The notes under the pieces: generated by a model
What the model saw: the letters and a program-made list of their open reading frames with translations, nothing else
Databases searched by the model: none
Told to the model about the DNA's origin: nothing
Position numbers and translations under genes: made by a program
Shown: positions 9,964-22,480 of the stretch, piece by piece
Position numbering within the stretch: the stretch's first letter is position 1
Layout: each line of letters starts with the position of its first letter
Assembly: GCA_907164885.2 (NCBI GenBank)
Contig: OU015490.1
Coordinates: 16,997,109-17,061,108, forward strand
Reading direction: 5' to 3'
DNA length: 64,000 nucleotides
Source: Dolomedes plantarius
Taxonomy: Eukaryota > Arthropoda > Arachnida > Araneae > Dolomedidae

Positions 9964-11155
9964 TGCTACATGGCGTGAAAAGTCCCGGGACTCACCACTA
10001 AATGGCAACTGCAATGAAATATCTATATTATGTTCTGTTAGTACTAACCTTCAAAAGACTTCTATCAAAATTTCATGACATGTCACCCATTTATTTACGA
10101 GTTGCGGTCGTGTAAGTGACGCTACTTTTGATTTTGTGTAAAGAAAGGATAAAAGAAAATTTCGCGTCTCAATTAAACATTGATTTTTGATGACAAAAAA
10201 TACAATCCAAGCCCAAGAATGGCTAGAAAAGCATTACAGCACATCTGCTCCGTCGAAAACAGTCATTTGTCGATGGTTTAGCGAGTTTAAAAGTGGTCTT
10301 ATGAACACCGAAGATGCCGCATGTTATGGACGTCCAATTGAGGCAACAACTCCAGAGAACATAAAAAAAGGTCCACCGTGTTGTTTTGGATGACCTCAAA
10401 TTGAATGTAAGGGAGATAGCTGACATCGTAAAGATATCGACAGAATGGGTGAGACATAGTATGGTGCATGAGCATTTAAATATGAAAAAGCTTTGTGCGA
10501 GATGGGTGCCGCATTTTCTAACAATCGACCAAAAACAGAAACGTGTCGATAATTCAGAGCTCGCTTTGGAGCTATTAAAGCGTAATCCAAACGAGTTTTT
10601 CCGCCGATTCGTAACAGTGGATGAAACTTGGATCCATTACTACGCACCTGAGTCAAAAAGGTAGTCTTCAGAGTGGATGGAAGCTGACAAAAAAGCGACC
10701 AAAGCGACCAAACATGCAACAATCGGCTGGAAAGGTCTTGGCGAGTATTTTTTGGGATGCACGTGGCATAATATTCATAGACTATCTCGAGGAAGGAAAA
10801 ACAATCACAGGACAGTATTATGCAGCATTACTGGACCGCTCGAAGGACGAAACCAAGAAAAGAAGGCCACACATAGCGAAAAAGAAAAGTGCTGTTTCAC
10901 CAAGACAATGGACCAGATCACACATCAACGAAAGCGAGGGTAAAATTGAATGAATTAAAATACGAATTTCTCCACCATCCCCCGTATTATCCAGATCTGG
11001 CCCCTAGCGACTATTATTCGTTTCCTAACTTGAAAAGATTCTTCCAGGGGAAGAGATTTTCATCAAATGAGGATGTCAAATGCAAAACTGATGCACATTT
11101 CGAAGACCTTGACAAATCGTACTCTATGAAGGGTATTCAAATGTTAGAGGACTGT
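9964..11155 (+). mobile_element. mariner element, right end lost at TA repeat
   Basis: The left end reads 'ctacatggcgtgaaaagtcc' beside a short TA tract. The element carries a mariner transposase relic on the + strand. At the right the coding sequence runs directly into (TA)n at about 11156, before the expected C-terminus, and no right terminal inverted repeat is found. It is therefore a 3'-truncated mariner. Confidence 0.85.
10187..11155 (+). pseudogene. mariner transposase relic (DD34D)
   Basis: The N-terminal helix-turn-helix region includes TIQAQEWLEKHY and VICRWFSEFKSG. The middle has RRFVTVDETWIHYY, with the first catalytic Asp. The C-terminal part has LFHQDNGPDHTS, with the second Asp, and YYPDLAPSDYY, with the third Asp, placing it in the DD34D mariner group. 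The reading frame is broken by at least three frameshifts (about 10375, 10820 and 10900) and a stop at 10662-10664. The protein ends abnormally at MLEDCC, where the TA array starts. Confidence 0.9.
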
Positions 11156-11191
11156 TGTATGTATATATATATATATATATAACAGTGTATG

Positions 11192-11267
<76 letters not shown>

Positions 11268-11275
11268 CACTGTTC
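11156..11275. repeat. (TA)n array flanked by inverted repeat
   Basis: A long TA tract interrupted once at 11179-11196 by 'aacagtgtatgtatg'. The inverted counterpart 'atacatacactgtt' appears at 11262-11275. The whole can fold into a long hairpin. Confidence 0.8.
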
Positions 11276-11399
11276 GCCATTAAAACTGCAATACCAGGAT
11301 CATTTGCTAATCATTTTTTTCCCACCTCATTTAACGATATCATATTTTTAACATGTAAAAAATATAAATAAAAATATGCAATTATAGAGTTTAAAGCAT

Positions 11400-11491
11400 G
11401 TGGCATAAATTTACTTCATACTTTTCGCAACCCCTCCCATTTTTTTTCACGATCCCTCTGTGGGTTACAACCCACAATTTGCGCACCACTG
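11400..11491. mobile_element. hAT-like element, one end only
   Basis: The stretch ends '...gggttacaacccacaattt' then 'gcgcaccactg', which is the reverse complement of a CAGTGGTGCGCAAA-type hAT end. A second end and target duplication were not found, so this is a fragment. Confidence 0.5.
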
Positions 11492-11492
11492 C

Positions 11493-11839
11493 CCTATAGG
11501 ATTAGCTCAGTTCACTGTTAACCTATGGGGGAAATTTTCCCAATAATTGTTGACTTGGGTTGAAAGACTGATTTATTTTTTTTAAATGTACTCCGTAGTG
11601 AAGGAAATTGTTTACTCTTTAAAAGAAACGCCAATAATATTTTTAATTTTGAATGATTCGGGAGAGGGGATATACCGTATTTTAAACGACTTGGTGGACG
11701 ACATTTCTAAAATTAAAAACATAGCAAAATAAAATCGTCTTTCTCCATTACGGAGTACAATTTAAAAAAAAAAATCCAAGTCAATAATCACTGGAAACAT
11801 CTCTATAGGGTAACAATGAGCTGGGCGAATCCAATAGGA
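11493..11839. mobile_element. Palindromic MITE, family Y copy 1
   Basis: The left end 'cctataggattagctcag' is matched by the reverse complement of the right end 'gaatccaatagg'. Inner landmarks also mirror: 'ttgacttggg' near 11554 against 'ccaagtcaa' near 11777, and 'tgtactccgta' near 11587 against 'tacggagtaca' near 11750. The arms span nearly the whole element. A diverged copy lies at 60761-61120. There is no ORF; superfamily unknown. Confidence 0.7.
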
Positions 11840-11850
11840 TTACTACCCAG

Positions 11851-12319
11851 CAGGGCCCGATTTAGAAAATTATTGACTATAGGCACAACTTAGGTTGGGG
11901 GCCCCCTAACACTGATGTGGGTGCAATATTTCCCAAATTGACACACACAAAAAAATAATCACGAATCATTATGAATGTACCATTTTGCCAAGAATCGGCT
12001 ATTTGAAGCGTAGAAGCCTAGAACATTATCAAATAACAAAAAGCAATACAACATATTTAGTTCAACATTAAAACACCAATACAATGCAACCAGAAAAACT
12101 TATTAATACCTTATAGACACTATAACATACATATGATGAATTATGCATATAACTATACATATGATAAACCTATCAATAAAATTTGAAAGGATATATAAAA
12201 AAAATTACTATTAAAAAAGGTTAAATAAAAATTGAATTGGGAATTTTTTCTTTTAAAATAAAAATTTTGGGGGGCCCCTAGGCCCGGGCCTACTGGGCCT
12301 AATGGAAAATCAGGGCCTG
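11851..12319. mobile_element. hAT MITE with 8-bp duplication ctacccag
   Basis: 469 bp with ends 'cagggcccgatttaga' and the reverse complement-like '...aaaatcagggcctg'. A perfect 8-bp direct duplication, ctacccag, flanks it (11843-11850 and 12320-12327). The duplication fits the Ac-type hAT pattern nTnnnnAn. Non-coding. Confidence 0.9.
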
Positions 12320-12685
12320 CTACCCAGTAGCCTTAAACTGAATAAAACATTTTTTATTTATACATTTAGAAAAGTCAAAATTCTGGTTTGTCCCCGCATT
12401 CACTACTCACTGTTGAGAATCGCCCAGAAAATAATATTCTTTTGTTCTCCCTTTATGCATTTATTTTTGTCCGACTCCAAATAAGCTTACATTTTAACGT
12501 ATTTACAGTATCTAAAAACATCATAACAGAAAGCAGATGTAAAATATTCGCGTGTCATAACAACAACTTCCTGTTGCCATTCACATAAAGAGGAAGAAGT
12601 AATGATATAAAATAAAATCTATGATGTCAACAGAAATGATACTTAGCCACTTTCAACACTCGTAGAATTAAATTCGAATGACTTA

Positions 12686-12865
12686 AGGCCTGTTTACATA
12701 GCAGTCCGTTAGCGTAAGCGTAAAAGGAAAGCTGGCGCTGAGACGGGAATAAACCAGTCATAGGTCTTAACAATTTCGTTGCTAATCGTTTGAAGGTTTG
12801 TCATTGGTTGAATATATTTCAATACTTTAACGCTTATGCTAACGGACTGCTATGTGAACAGGCCC
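12686..12865. mobile_element. PIF/Harbinger-like MITE, second copy
   Basis: The ends 'aggcctgtttacatagca' and '...tgctatgtgaacaggccc' match the family of the element at 380-560 and are preceded by TTA at 12683-12685. The right flank is CAA, so the duplication has decayed. The arms are less perfect than in copy 1. Non-coding. Confidence 0.75.
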
Positions 12866-14182
12866 CAACACCTTCAAATATGTAAGCTATTGCAATTTGG
12901 AGAACTAGAGTTTACATGTTAAAAATATTTATCACACTTCATACACGAATAAATAACACAAGAAATAAAACCAGACGTTATATATATAATAAGCATCTTT
13001 ATTTATAGTCGACTAAAAAACTGGAAACATGTTTGGACACACGCATTTTTTTTTCTTTTTTTTTTGGCAAGAAATGAAAACCGATATAATTTTACAATAT
13101 TCGCACGTAGTATAAATGTGGATAAATAGCAGGCTATGTACAAAATATACATTTTCAGGTTTAAGTACAATAAGAGTGCAGATATCAGACACAAAATGGA
13201 TTAGTATATAAAATGAAAGAAGCACAGAGATAAATTTTGAATACCATGTAGAAATACTTTAGCAACACCAGCACCACAACATAAACGGGTATGATGGAAG
13301 ACAATTCTGATATATATGTATGCGTATGTATATACTAAATAATAATAATAATAATAACTCAAAATTCAACAAAAACTAGTACAGGTATTGAATCACGTCA
13401 AACATGAGTCAAATAGGGCTCACAAATACAATAAACTATCCAAATCAAAGCAGGATATGTTGCTCTACTCTACAACAAGTAATGAGACTGAGTCTTAACA
13501 CTACTATAAATTAATTTCAAAATAAGGTGAATTTCCTTATATGCCTGATTTAGGTTCTGCGCATTTTGAAATAAAAGTGTTTTCTTATCAATTTATTATA
13601 CATTCACAATTAATTACATGTCGTAAATCTTGCAACCCTAAAATAATCGTTTTTTAACACAAACTGTATTTACACAAAATTTTCCTTGGTTACTCAATTT
13701 CTCACAAGCAATTTTAACGACAGATCTGAATTACTTTTGAATAAAAAAGATTACGTACAACGACGTTTAGCGGGTTCCTCAATTGTATTTCATGGCTTTG
13801 GAACTTAATCGAAATCATTTTAATGATAATGAATGCACAGAATGAAAAGATAGAACATTTTCGTTTCTCTGCTAGATGACAGCACTGAAACGATTTAATG
13901 ACATCTTTAAACACTGTAATTAATCTTTCTGTATTCCTTCAGTTGCATCATTCTAGGAACCTAATTTATTAAGTTAAAACACAACCATCTTTTCACTTCT
14001 CGTTTACTTTAATGCGTAAAGAAAATGGATAACCTTGGAACTTTTAAAAGAATTAAAATAATGTTAATAAAAATTCCTCAATTTTCATATTATACCTTGG
14101 CATATTTATGGATTAGGTTTTCTACGGCGTACGCTATTGCAATTTACTATGTTTGATACAAAAAATATACAAAAAATTTTTG
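12866..14182. other. Intergenic, AT-rich, nothing recognised
   Basis: No coding exon or transposon end is seen. A short (AAT)n microsatellite lies near 13337-13356. ORFs here are short, AT-driven and lack domains. Confidence 0.5.
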
Positions 14183-14187
14183 ATTTT

Positions 14188-14542
14188 CTGTGGCCAAATG
14201 CTATGCCAGTTGGTTCATTTGCTGTTAGCGTACGCCTTTTTTTTTTTTATTATTATTATTATTACTAATCTCAGATTGTCTAGCAAGGCTAGACAATCTC
14301 CATGAAACCAAAGATATCTAAAAAGTCTAAAAACAGTAGAGGGTCCAGGACGAGGTCCTTCTGGACCCTCTACTGATTTTAGACTTTTTAGATATCTTTG
14401 GTTTCATGGAGATTGTCTAGCCTTCCTAGACAATCTGGGATTAGTTTTTAAAAAATAAAATAAAATAATAATAATAATAATAATAATAAAAACGGCGTAC
14501 GCTAACAGCAAATAAGTCAAATAGCATAGCATTTGGCCACAG
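14188..14542. repeat. Long two-tier foldback element
   Basis: An outer inverted repeat of about 49 bp (14188-14236 with 14494-14542; landmark 'gttagcgtacgcc' against 'ggcgtacgctaac') encloses (T)n(ATT)n on the left and (AAT)n on the right. These enclose an inner inverted repeat with arms of about 85 bp (14264-14350 and 14356-14445) and a loop of only a few bases around 14352. The DNA could extrude a cruciform. No ORF. It is probably a foldback-type MITE; no target duplication was assigned. Confidence 0.8.
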
Positions 14543-15408
14543 AAAATAAAAAAATTTTGTTTTCAGCTTTTAATAATCTAAACCTAGGAGAATATTTAAA
14601 CAGCAGATTTTATCGTAATTAAATTACAAACTCGCATAAAAATTCTAGTTAAGCTATTGCAATTTACTATGTTAGGATTTTTTAAAAAGTGAACAGACAT
14701 AATTGTTAATTTCAATTAACAGTGGATACCCTGAGATTTGTGACAGTTTATTGCAAATGACAGTCTTTGGTTAGCTGAAAATTGAAATTTAGAATGAAAA
14801 TAATGAAAGATATATTAAAATTTAAGCATTTGTGCACTGCGATGAAATGGATACAACAAATATATTACTGACTTATAAGTTTAAACTGACTTAGATTTAC
14901 AAGCTGTTTGGATTACAAAATGGTTGGATACAAATACATAAGCAATCTGATTTACAAACAAACACAGCCGATTGAAAACTTTTTTAGAATTTGAAAGATG
15001 AATGCATTACGTTACAAGACTGAGGGAATATATTGAAATGACAAAACATTTTGCTGATATCGAGAAAAGCATCATAGCAATGGTGTTAAAACTTTTAATT
15101 TTTACAAATGCAGAGTACTTTGTCGATACGTATAAAAGAAAATAAGCTAGATGTGTCCCATCATTGTAAAATGACGAATGGTAAAACTATCATGAAGGTA
15201 CTCTTCAGTTAATATGTATATGGTTGTAACAAACTCATGAGTTTGTGAACTGCTGTCTAAAGTTCGGTTTACATAAAGGAGGATCTGCGTCTATAGTCAC
15301 TACACATTGTTAAAAAGAGATGGCATCGAAACAACAATCTCATAATGGTCCTTAAGTAGCAAAAATTTCTAAAACTTCAAAAAAAAGAAAAAAATGCATG
15401 GCTTCCTA

Positions 15409-16155
15409 CAGTGGCAGATTTAGGACTAGGCAAACTAGACCATTTTGTTATTAAAGAAAAACTTTTACAGAATAAGGGTAGTGTACTTATGTATTTACCA
15501 ATTTGTCTTTGATATCAATAAAAAGTGAAATTTTATTTATTTTTCCCATTGTGCGGTTGATGCTCGTCATATAGCAAGAGGTCGCTGTATCGAAAATTTA
15601 AAAATAACATATCATTAAAGACTTTTTGCACCGGTCTCTGTGCAGTGAGGTTTTGAGAGTATATATGACGCCATTAAATATCTGCCTATTACTGTGTTTT
15701 TTCTTTTATAAGTTTCAGATTGGCAGCAAGAGGAAAAGTTTAATTAAAAAAAAAAGTTTTGTTTTAGAATTGTGTGGATGTTGTCATGCAGATCGATTTT
15801 AATAAAATAATATTTGAAGCTTAGAAATTGGGTAAACTCCGTGAAAGCATTTCACAGTCGCTAATGGCCGCTCGTTGTAACGAGAGTCCACTGTATATTT
15901 ATTTACTTATTTATTTTTTTAACCGTGGAGTTTTCCCAACTTCTAATTCTATTTTTATATTGTTTTAAAACAGAACAAATATATACTGTGATAATACTTC
16001 AACAACCAATGTTTTCAGGTAAACGGTAAACGTACATGATTCATGTGTTATCCCAAAATAAAAATTTACACTTTTCTTTTTGTCTTTAATGAATCTGAGA
16101 GGGGCCCCAAAAGAAATTTGGCCTAGGGCCGCAAGACTTTCTAAATCCGCCACTG
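15409..16155. mobile_element. hAT element with 8-bp duplication
   Basis: 747 bp starting 'cagtggcagatttagg' and ending '...ctaaatccgccactg', a good terminal inverted repeat. The flanks are gcttccta (15401-15408) and gtttccta (16156-16163), an 8-bp duplication with one mismatch. No intact transposase; it is a non-autonomous derivative. Confidence 0.85.
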
Positions 16156-16163
16156 GTTTCCTA

Positions 16164-17617
16164 GAGGGGAAAGGGTAATCCAAGATCTTCAGTGAGTACT
16201 AATCTAAAAATGATTAATCCCTGAAAATAACAGAATATTGAAAACACGAACTAAATTTCAACCCAAATCAAAACCAAACACATTAAGTGAAAAGTACCTA
16301 CGAGAGATGGCAACAGCAGGAAAACTGCAGAATGGATGTAGGAATAAAATTAATGAAATTTCGATGTATCTGAAAGAGAATGTTATTATACACACTTATT
16401 GAAAAATATTTATTGTCTTGACTACGAATTATTGGTGGGAAAAATACTACCTCAGTGTGTATCTAAATATTGGACCCTTAGTAGAGGTAAGTGTGTGTTA
16501 AAACAGTGTTTCTCAAGAAGTCAGAAGTTAAAGAGGGATGGAACTTTTGCTTTTCAGTTTGATTCACTGTTAAATCTAATAAGTCTCATTAAAAATTTAT
16601 ATATATTTTAATTATATTCATATATTAAATATTATAATTATATTGATATATTAAATTAATTTTAACTAGGGAGACTATCTAATTTTTTATAATAGAGTTT
16701 CCATTACACAATTTTTAACAAAATATATGAAGATGTCGGTTAAAATAAACTACCTAGGCAACATATACATAGAATTGATTAATTCAGCTCAAACATAAAA
16801 AATGATTTTATAATATCTACAAACTAAAAACAATTATAATTTACAATAGCACAGTTTATAAATGACATTTAGTACCATAAATTACAGATCTTTTAAACAT
16901 ATTAATAACTGGTTTAAACAAACTAAGAAGCCTAAAAAAAATTAAAGTATACAATATGTGAAAATAGATACAAATCAAAATGCAATACAAGTATATAAAC
17001 ATGCTTGCAACAGAAAAAAAATTAAATTTCCACTTATGATAAAACGTTTAAACATATTATGTATACTTTTTTTGGACATATTATAAATAATTATTTTAAA
17101 CATTTATAAATTCCTTTTTTTTTTAATTTCACAACTATTTATTTTTTAAAATGCATTTTTTGACATTTATACAATCCCCTACATTGAGATTTATTTCCAA
17201 ATTACATAAATCACTCTACTTACATTTTGAAATGAGATAATTCAATTTATGCTTGAGAAAAATTATAAATGAGTACTTTTATTTAATTTAAAATATTACA
17301 TAATTTACTTTATTAAGAAACTATAGATTCTCTTTGACATGCAGACAAGTTTTCATCAGAATCTTGCAAAAAAATGTTCTTTGCACCCTATTTTATAACT
17401 ATCCACATACAGAATAAAATAACTTATTATTTTTTTAATTTTCATGACTAAAGATCATTTTACTTTTCTCTTTATTTCATTATTAATGCAATTAAAAAAA
17501 CTAAAATAGGTATAAACAGTATAAGTAAATTATCTTATCATTCCTCTTCATAACATAAACAAGATTCATGTGAGGCTTATTTATATGCATCAATATTGAT
17601 GACACCATGCTTTTATT

Positions 17618-17622
<5 letters not shown>
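16164..17622. other. Intergenic, very AT-rich
   Basis: No gene or element end recognised. The composition is dominated by A/T runs. Confidence 0.5.
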
Positions 17623-17672
<50 letters not shown>

Positions 17673-17693
17673 ATATATATATATATATATATG

Positions 17694-17737
<44 letters not shown>

Positions 17738-17758
17738 ATATATATATATATATATATG

Positions 17759-17808
<50 letters not shown>
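17623..17808. repeat. Higher-order (TA)n array
   Basis: TA runs are punctuated in a regular pattern: a TTG interruption at about 17669 recurs at about 17734, and a TATGTATG interruption at about 17691 recurs at about 17757. This suggests local duplication of a roughly 65-bp block within the microsatellite. Confidence 0.85.
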
Positions 17809-17810
<2 letters not shown>

Positions 17811-20800
17811 AAAAAAATTAATATTAATAATTACAAGAAATGAAGATTGGATTTTAATATAAACACTTGCATAGTAAAGTACAGATTGCAACCTTTAACT
17901 GTGTAAGAAGAGAAACATAAAAAGTTGAAAATGAAAACCAAGACATGCAAGTAAGCTGGTTTTCATTCATATATATATATATATATATATATACTTCAAA
18001 ATATATGGAAAATAAATTTAGCTTTTTGGTCCTCAACATGTTACATATAGCACATTAAGTGAATTCATTAATCTTCTTTTTTGTAAGCTTATATATTCTA
18101 CAATACATTTAATACAGGGGGAAAAACACTAGGATTTAGCAGTATTTGTTGACAAGTGAAGAGCCAATTTTCTATGATTAAACTGAGCTGAATGAATCTT
18201 TTTCTGCAATCAACATTTTACTACCAAAAGAATTTCTAATACAAACCAACAGTAATAAATTTAGGTGATTTCATGCTTTAACATTTTTAAGAGAATTCTA
18301 AAATTTAAAAAGAAATAATTACATAAAAGTTTCGAGAAACACTGTATACAGCATCTAAAATCATGGAATACCTACATGTTCTCTGTCATAACTCGGTATA
18401 TTTTTAACACTAAATCTGCATAACTACAGACTGGAATGGATTGAGCAATATCATGCAAAAATAGCCATTATATAGTGTTACATACACACAAAAAAAAGTT
18501 GTACCTCCAAAACAGAACTTAGCACAATACTCCAAAAACAGTTTTTGTGATATATTCTAGAAAATATAAAGCTTGAAAATTCTTGCAGAAAAAGCATTAC
18601 ATTAAAGATAGGCTAGTGGGTATAACATCCTGGCATTTTCTTGGTTACAGAGAGGATTGTAACTTGAGAAATCAAACGCCTAAACTCAAATAAACCTTCT
18701 TTATTTTGACAATGCTATCAAACTGCTCATCACACACTCTTGAATTTTACCTTTAATTTACTTTTTCAAAAATTGATCAATATAATTCATTATAGCAAAT
18801 GGGAGTTCTTCTTCAAAACATTATACCACTGCAAAAAGTATGTTTCTCTTGTATACTCATACCGTATCAGTGGGCTGGTTTTATTCTAGTTAAAGAGGCT
18901 TTTCAGCATGAAACAGTTTGTGAATAATCAAGAGTAGGTAAAAAAGTGATTTTGATAAATAACTGATTTTTGTTATTAACATGGCCAATTGGAGATTATG
19001 CAGACAGAGAGAAATACTCATACAACTTTATTCACATTTAATCTGCCTTTATCAATGGACTTAGTTAAGGATTTATCCAACCAGCGGCATAAGTAATAAC
19101 TTATTTACTCTGCTTCAATAAACATAGCTTTATGACATTTTGTCTTTTATTTTACATAACTGTATAATTTTGATGTAATGAAAATATGCTTTTTGTAATT
19201 TCCTATAAAAAAAAAGAGGCTAAACTTCTGAGATGGACTTCATGATAAAAATTAAGAATTAATCTTAATAATTATGCATAAAAAGGTTACTGACAAACAT
19301 GAAGTCAAGTAAATGGAGTGGAATATAACAGTTTCCAAGAAAGTCAGAAAAACAAAATATTTGTTAAAGTACAGCAGAATGTAAGGAACTAGACTGTGGT
19401 TACAATTGCACCTTGCATTCATCTGGTTGGGAAAAAGAAAAAAAATCACGATAAATCATTGAAAATTAAGCTCAACTGAAAATTTTCAAAAGAAAATTTT
19501 ATTTTATTTCCCAGGGGAGAGTAAGAGAATGCATACACAGTAAGCCAAGGCAGGCAAAACAAGTACTTTCCTGTTTTAGTTACTGTATAGGCATTTTCCT
19601 AGTATGTGCCATCAAAATTCTAATTGAGATTATTTGCAGTCACTTGTTCCAACTTGTTCGTCTTATTTTGTTGCTATTTGTTCAATAAGCTATTTTGTTG
19701 GTTACCAGTATTTTCAACTGTCTCATTAAGTACTCTTGTACTACGTTCTTGTGAGCTAGTTAATACCTTGTTTGCATTGTTAAGGAGAAAATTCTAATTT
19801 CTCTGAGCCTGTTATGTCTTGCTATTCATAATTTGAGATAATCATATACTTAAATAGAACTCTTAGATACTTCATCGACTGTGCAGTGATTGGAAATGCC
19901 CACAAAGAACATCTACACCATAAGCAATATCTGAACTGTTGTCACTCAATATATATGTTTTAAAACAGTTTACGGGAATTCAGGGAAACCAGATGTTCCC
20001 TACATCACTAATTCATTCATGATGAATTCAAGAAGTTTCTGTTGAAGACTATGTGCTTTTATTAATTGAAAAATAATCATCTACCAACACATGTACCTTC
20101 ATTCCTCAAAAAAGCATTTACCAAGCTCATTCTCATATGATTGAGCACAGCATTTATATCATCCACTGAAAAGTGGTTGAATCATTTATATTGATTTATA
20201 TTTTCTTTTGTTATATTTACTTGGCGACACATGAAATTTTGCCAAAAAATACAAAAAAAGTTCACATTTTTTTACAGAAAAATATGGGTGAAAAATTAAA
20301 AAAAAATTTTTTTTCTAAGGAATTATTTTTTAAATAAAAGAAAGCAGCAAAAACTGTTTTAAAAATAGGAAATTATATTTAAAAAATTAGTTTCGAATTT
20401 TTAATTTTTAGAGGAATTTGTCGAACTAAAATTTTACACTAAAATCAGAATGAAACTGAATCACAAGACTGAATAAATTACTAAGAGAAGCAAATATATT
20501 GGTCAGTATACAATTTGACCTCAAAAATTGTTAAATATGTCATGTCTACCTGGCTTACAATCAATATTTTGGCTATACACTGACCTATATGTTGTGTCAA
20601 AGATTAAAAAAAAAAAAAAAAAAAAAAATTCTAAAAGAAGGAAAATGAAGAATGGTATTTCATAAAGTAGGAAAAGTATTATGGGTGATTTCATATAAAT
20701 TTGCAAATTCATTTAACAATGCATTTAAATATAGATTATTTAATTAGTAAGTTGTTCGCAATGGAGTCTCTTACATTCTTAAACTCGTACTGCCTCAGGA

Positions 20801-21840
20801 TTACTTCAGAGAATTTTGGATTTGAGTTGAAAGTTTCTATATTCCAACACCCTTACACTACACATGCATACAAACAAAAAAAATAACTCGTCCACTACCT
20901 TTTGAATACCCTGCTGAAAATAAGTGCATATTTCTAATTTTGTAAATATATGTAAAGTTTTAAGAAACTCCAGATGTACATTTTAAAATTAGATCTGATT
21001 GTGAGGTACAACCTATATTATTTCTATATATCATTAAGAACACAAGATCTGCAATCCATTAGACATGGCAATCTACAAATAGGAATACAATGTCAGATTT
21101 TTTTTTAAAGTATTAGATAAATGACTGTTTAGATGCTGAAATTATAATTTACACATATTTTACAGATAAGCTTGTGCATTTACAGTAAATTCTGTATAAT
21201 GTTCTGTTCATCTAAATACAGCAACACACCATTGGGACAATTTGTCATAAAAGATGCCTTCTTTATGTTTACTCTTTAGAGAAAAAAATGAAAGGATGCG
21301 GCAAGAAAAATTTATATTACTAACAAGAAAAATACAAAGAAACCCTCCACACATAAAGGTTATAATGTAATTCTCCACACATAAGTAGAAAGTATCAAAT
21401 AGAATTGTAGAGAACAATACAAAATATTTCTACCTTTTATGCTATGCACATTATGTTTAGTGGAATTTTATATATTTTTTATGACATGTGCCCCTCTTAG
21501 TCCTTCATAATAAAAAGCTTTTAAAATAAGAAATTATTTTTAAAAATAATAATTTATAAATCTCTTAAAATATTTTAGAGCAAAAGTTTTTTTATATATG
21601 CTTTTTAAAATGGGCTGGTAGCTAACACAGCTCTTGAATTGAGAGCTACATCACAGAAAAACAATTAAAGATAGACATAAGAACTTTGCATAGTTATTCA
21701 AAAACCATAGAAAATAGATTCAAAGTCATAATATCTAATATACAAGAAATATTATCTCCATAATTTCAAGTTAAATCCCCCTTAGTCTCCTGCTCAGCTA
21801 AGAAATGTAAATAAGCTCCTCAGGTAAAATATCCGTAGAA
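17809..21840. other. Intergenic, very AT-rich
   Basis: About 4 kb without supported exon or transposon terminus. It contains a short (TA)n at 17971-17992 and homopolymer A runs such as 20608-20628. All ORFs are short and without recognisable domains. Confidence 0.5.
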
Positions 21841-21844
21841 GACA

Positions 21845-22480
21845 AGCAAACTCACAGGGAAAGAGCTGTTGGCAAATCTTGGGAGGGCCTATTAGACCAA
21901 GAGACCTCCCTAGAGCAGTGGTCCCCAACCCCTGGGCCATGGACCAGTATCAGTCCGTGGATCAAATGGTACTGGGCCGCCCAAGGAACATTAAATTATT
22001 TCCATTTTATTTACTGTGGTGTTTATCTCTTGGGTTAGTGCGGATTTGTCGGGTTTGTGCTAATTTATACCTTTGTAACAGAAGAAATCTTGTACCTATT
22101 TTAAATTAGTTTATTGTTTTTTAAACATTTCAAAATTATGCATTAAAATTGCAGTCATAGCCCCCCTCAGCGAGCCACATTAAAATATCAAACATTGACC
22201 AGTCAGCGGTGATTAAAAGGTTGGGGAGCACTGCCCTAGACCAATCAGTCTCTTTTCGGTTACAAACTAGGCATGACTATCTATAGGCTCATTTATGTTG
22301 TTTTGGGCTCTCTGACTCCCCTAATCATGCACTACTTTGTGAAAACGTCAAAATGACTGGTAAACATTTCTTGGACTGTTCAGCACTCCAGGATACCCCT
22401 GCTTCCTCTTTCTTCAAGTTGCTCTCCACCCCTGGGGATACCTGTGTGTGCGACTTATTCCGACCGCTCTAGCCATAGAC
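21845..22480 (+). pseudogene. Jockey-like LINE ORF2 C-terminal remnant, interrupted
   Basis: On the + strand the conceptual translation (several frames) shows the C-terminal region typical of jockey/R1-type LINE ORF2 downstream of RNase H: a LFRLQTRHDYL-like block, then GLSDSPNHALL, then MTGKHFLDCSAL. These correspond to the RLxTGHxxL...GxxDSPxCxxC...HxLxxC pattern. The hAT element at 21916-22233 is inserted in it. Stops and frameshifts show it is dead. Confidence 0.65.
21916..22233. mobile_element. hAT MITE inserted in LINE remnant
   Basis: 318 bp with ends 'cagtggtccccaacccct' and '...aggttggggagcactg'. The 8-bp flanks are ccctagag (21908-21915) and ccctagac (22234-22241), with one mismatch. 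Removing the element rejoins the LINE reading path. The duplication fits the nnnTAnnn pattern of Buster-type hATs. Confidence 0.9.
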
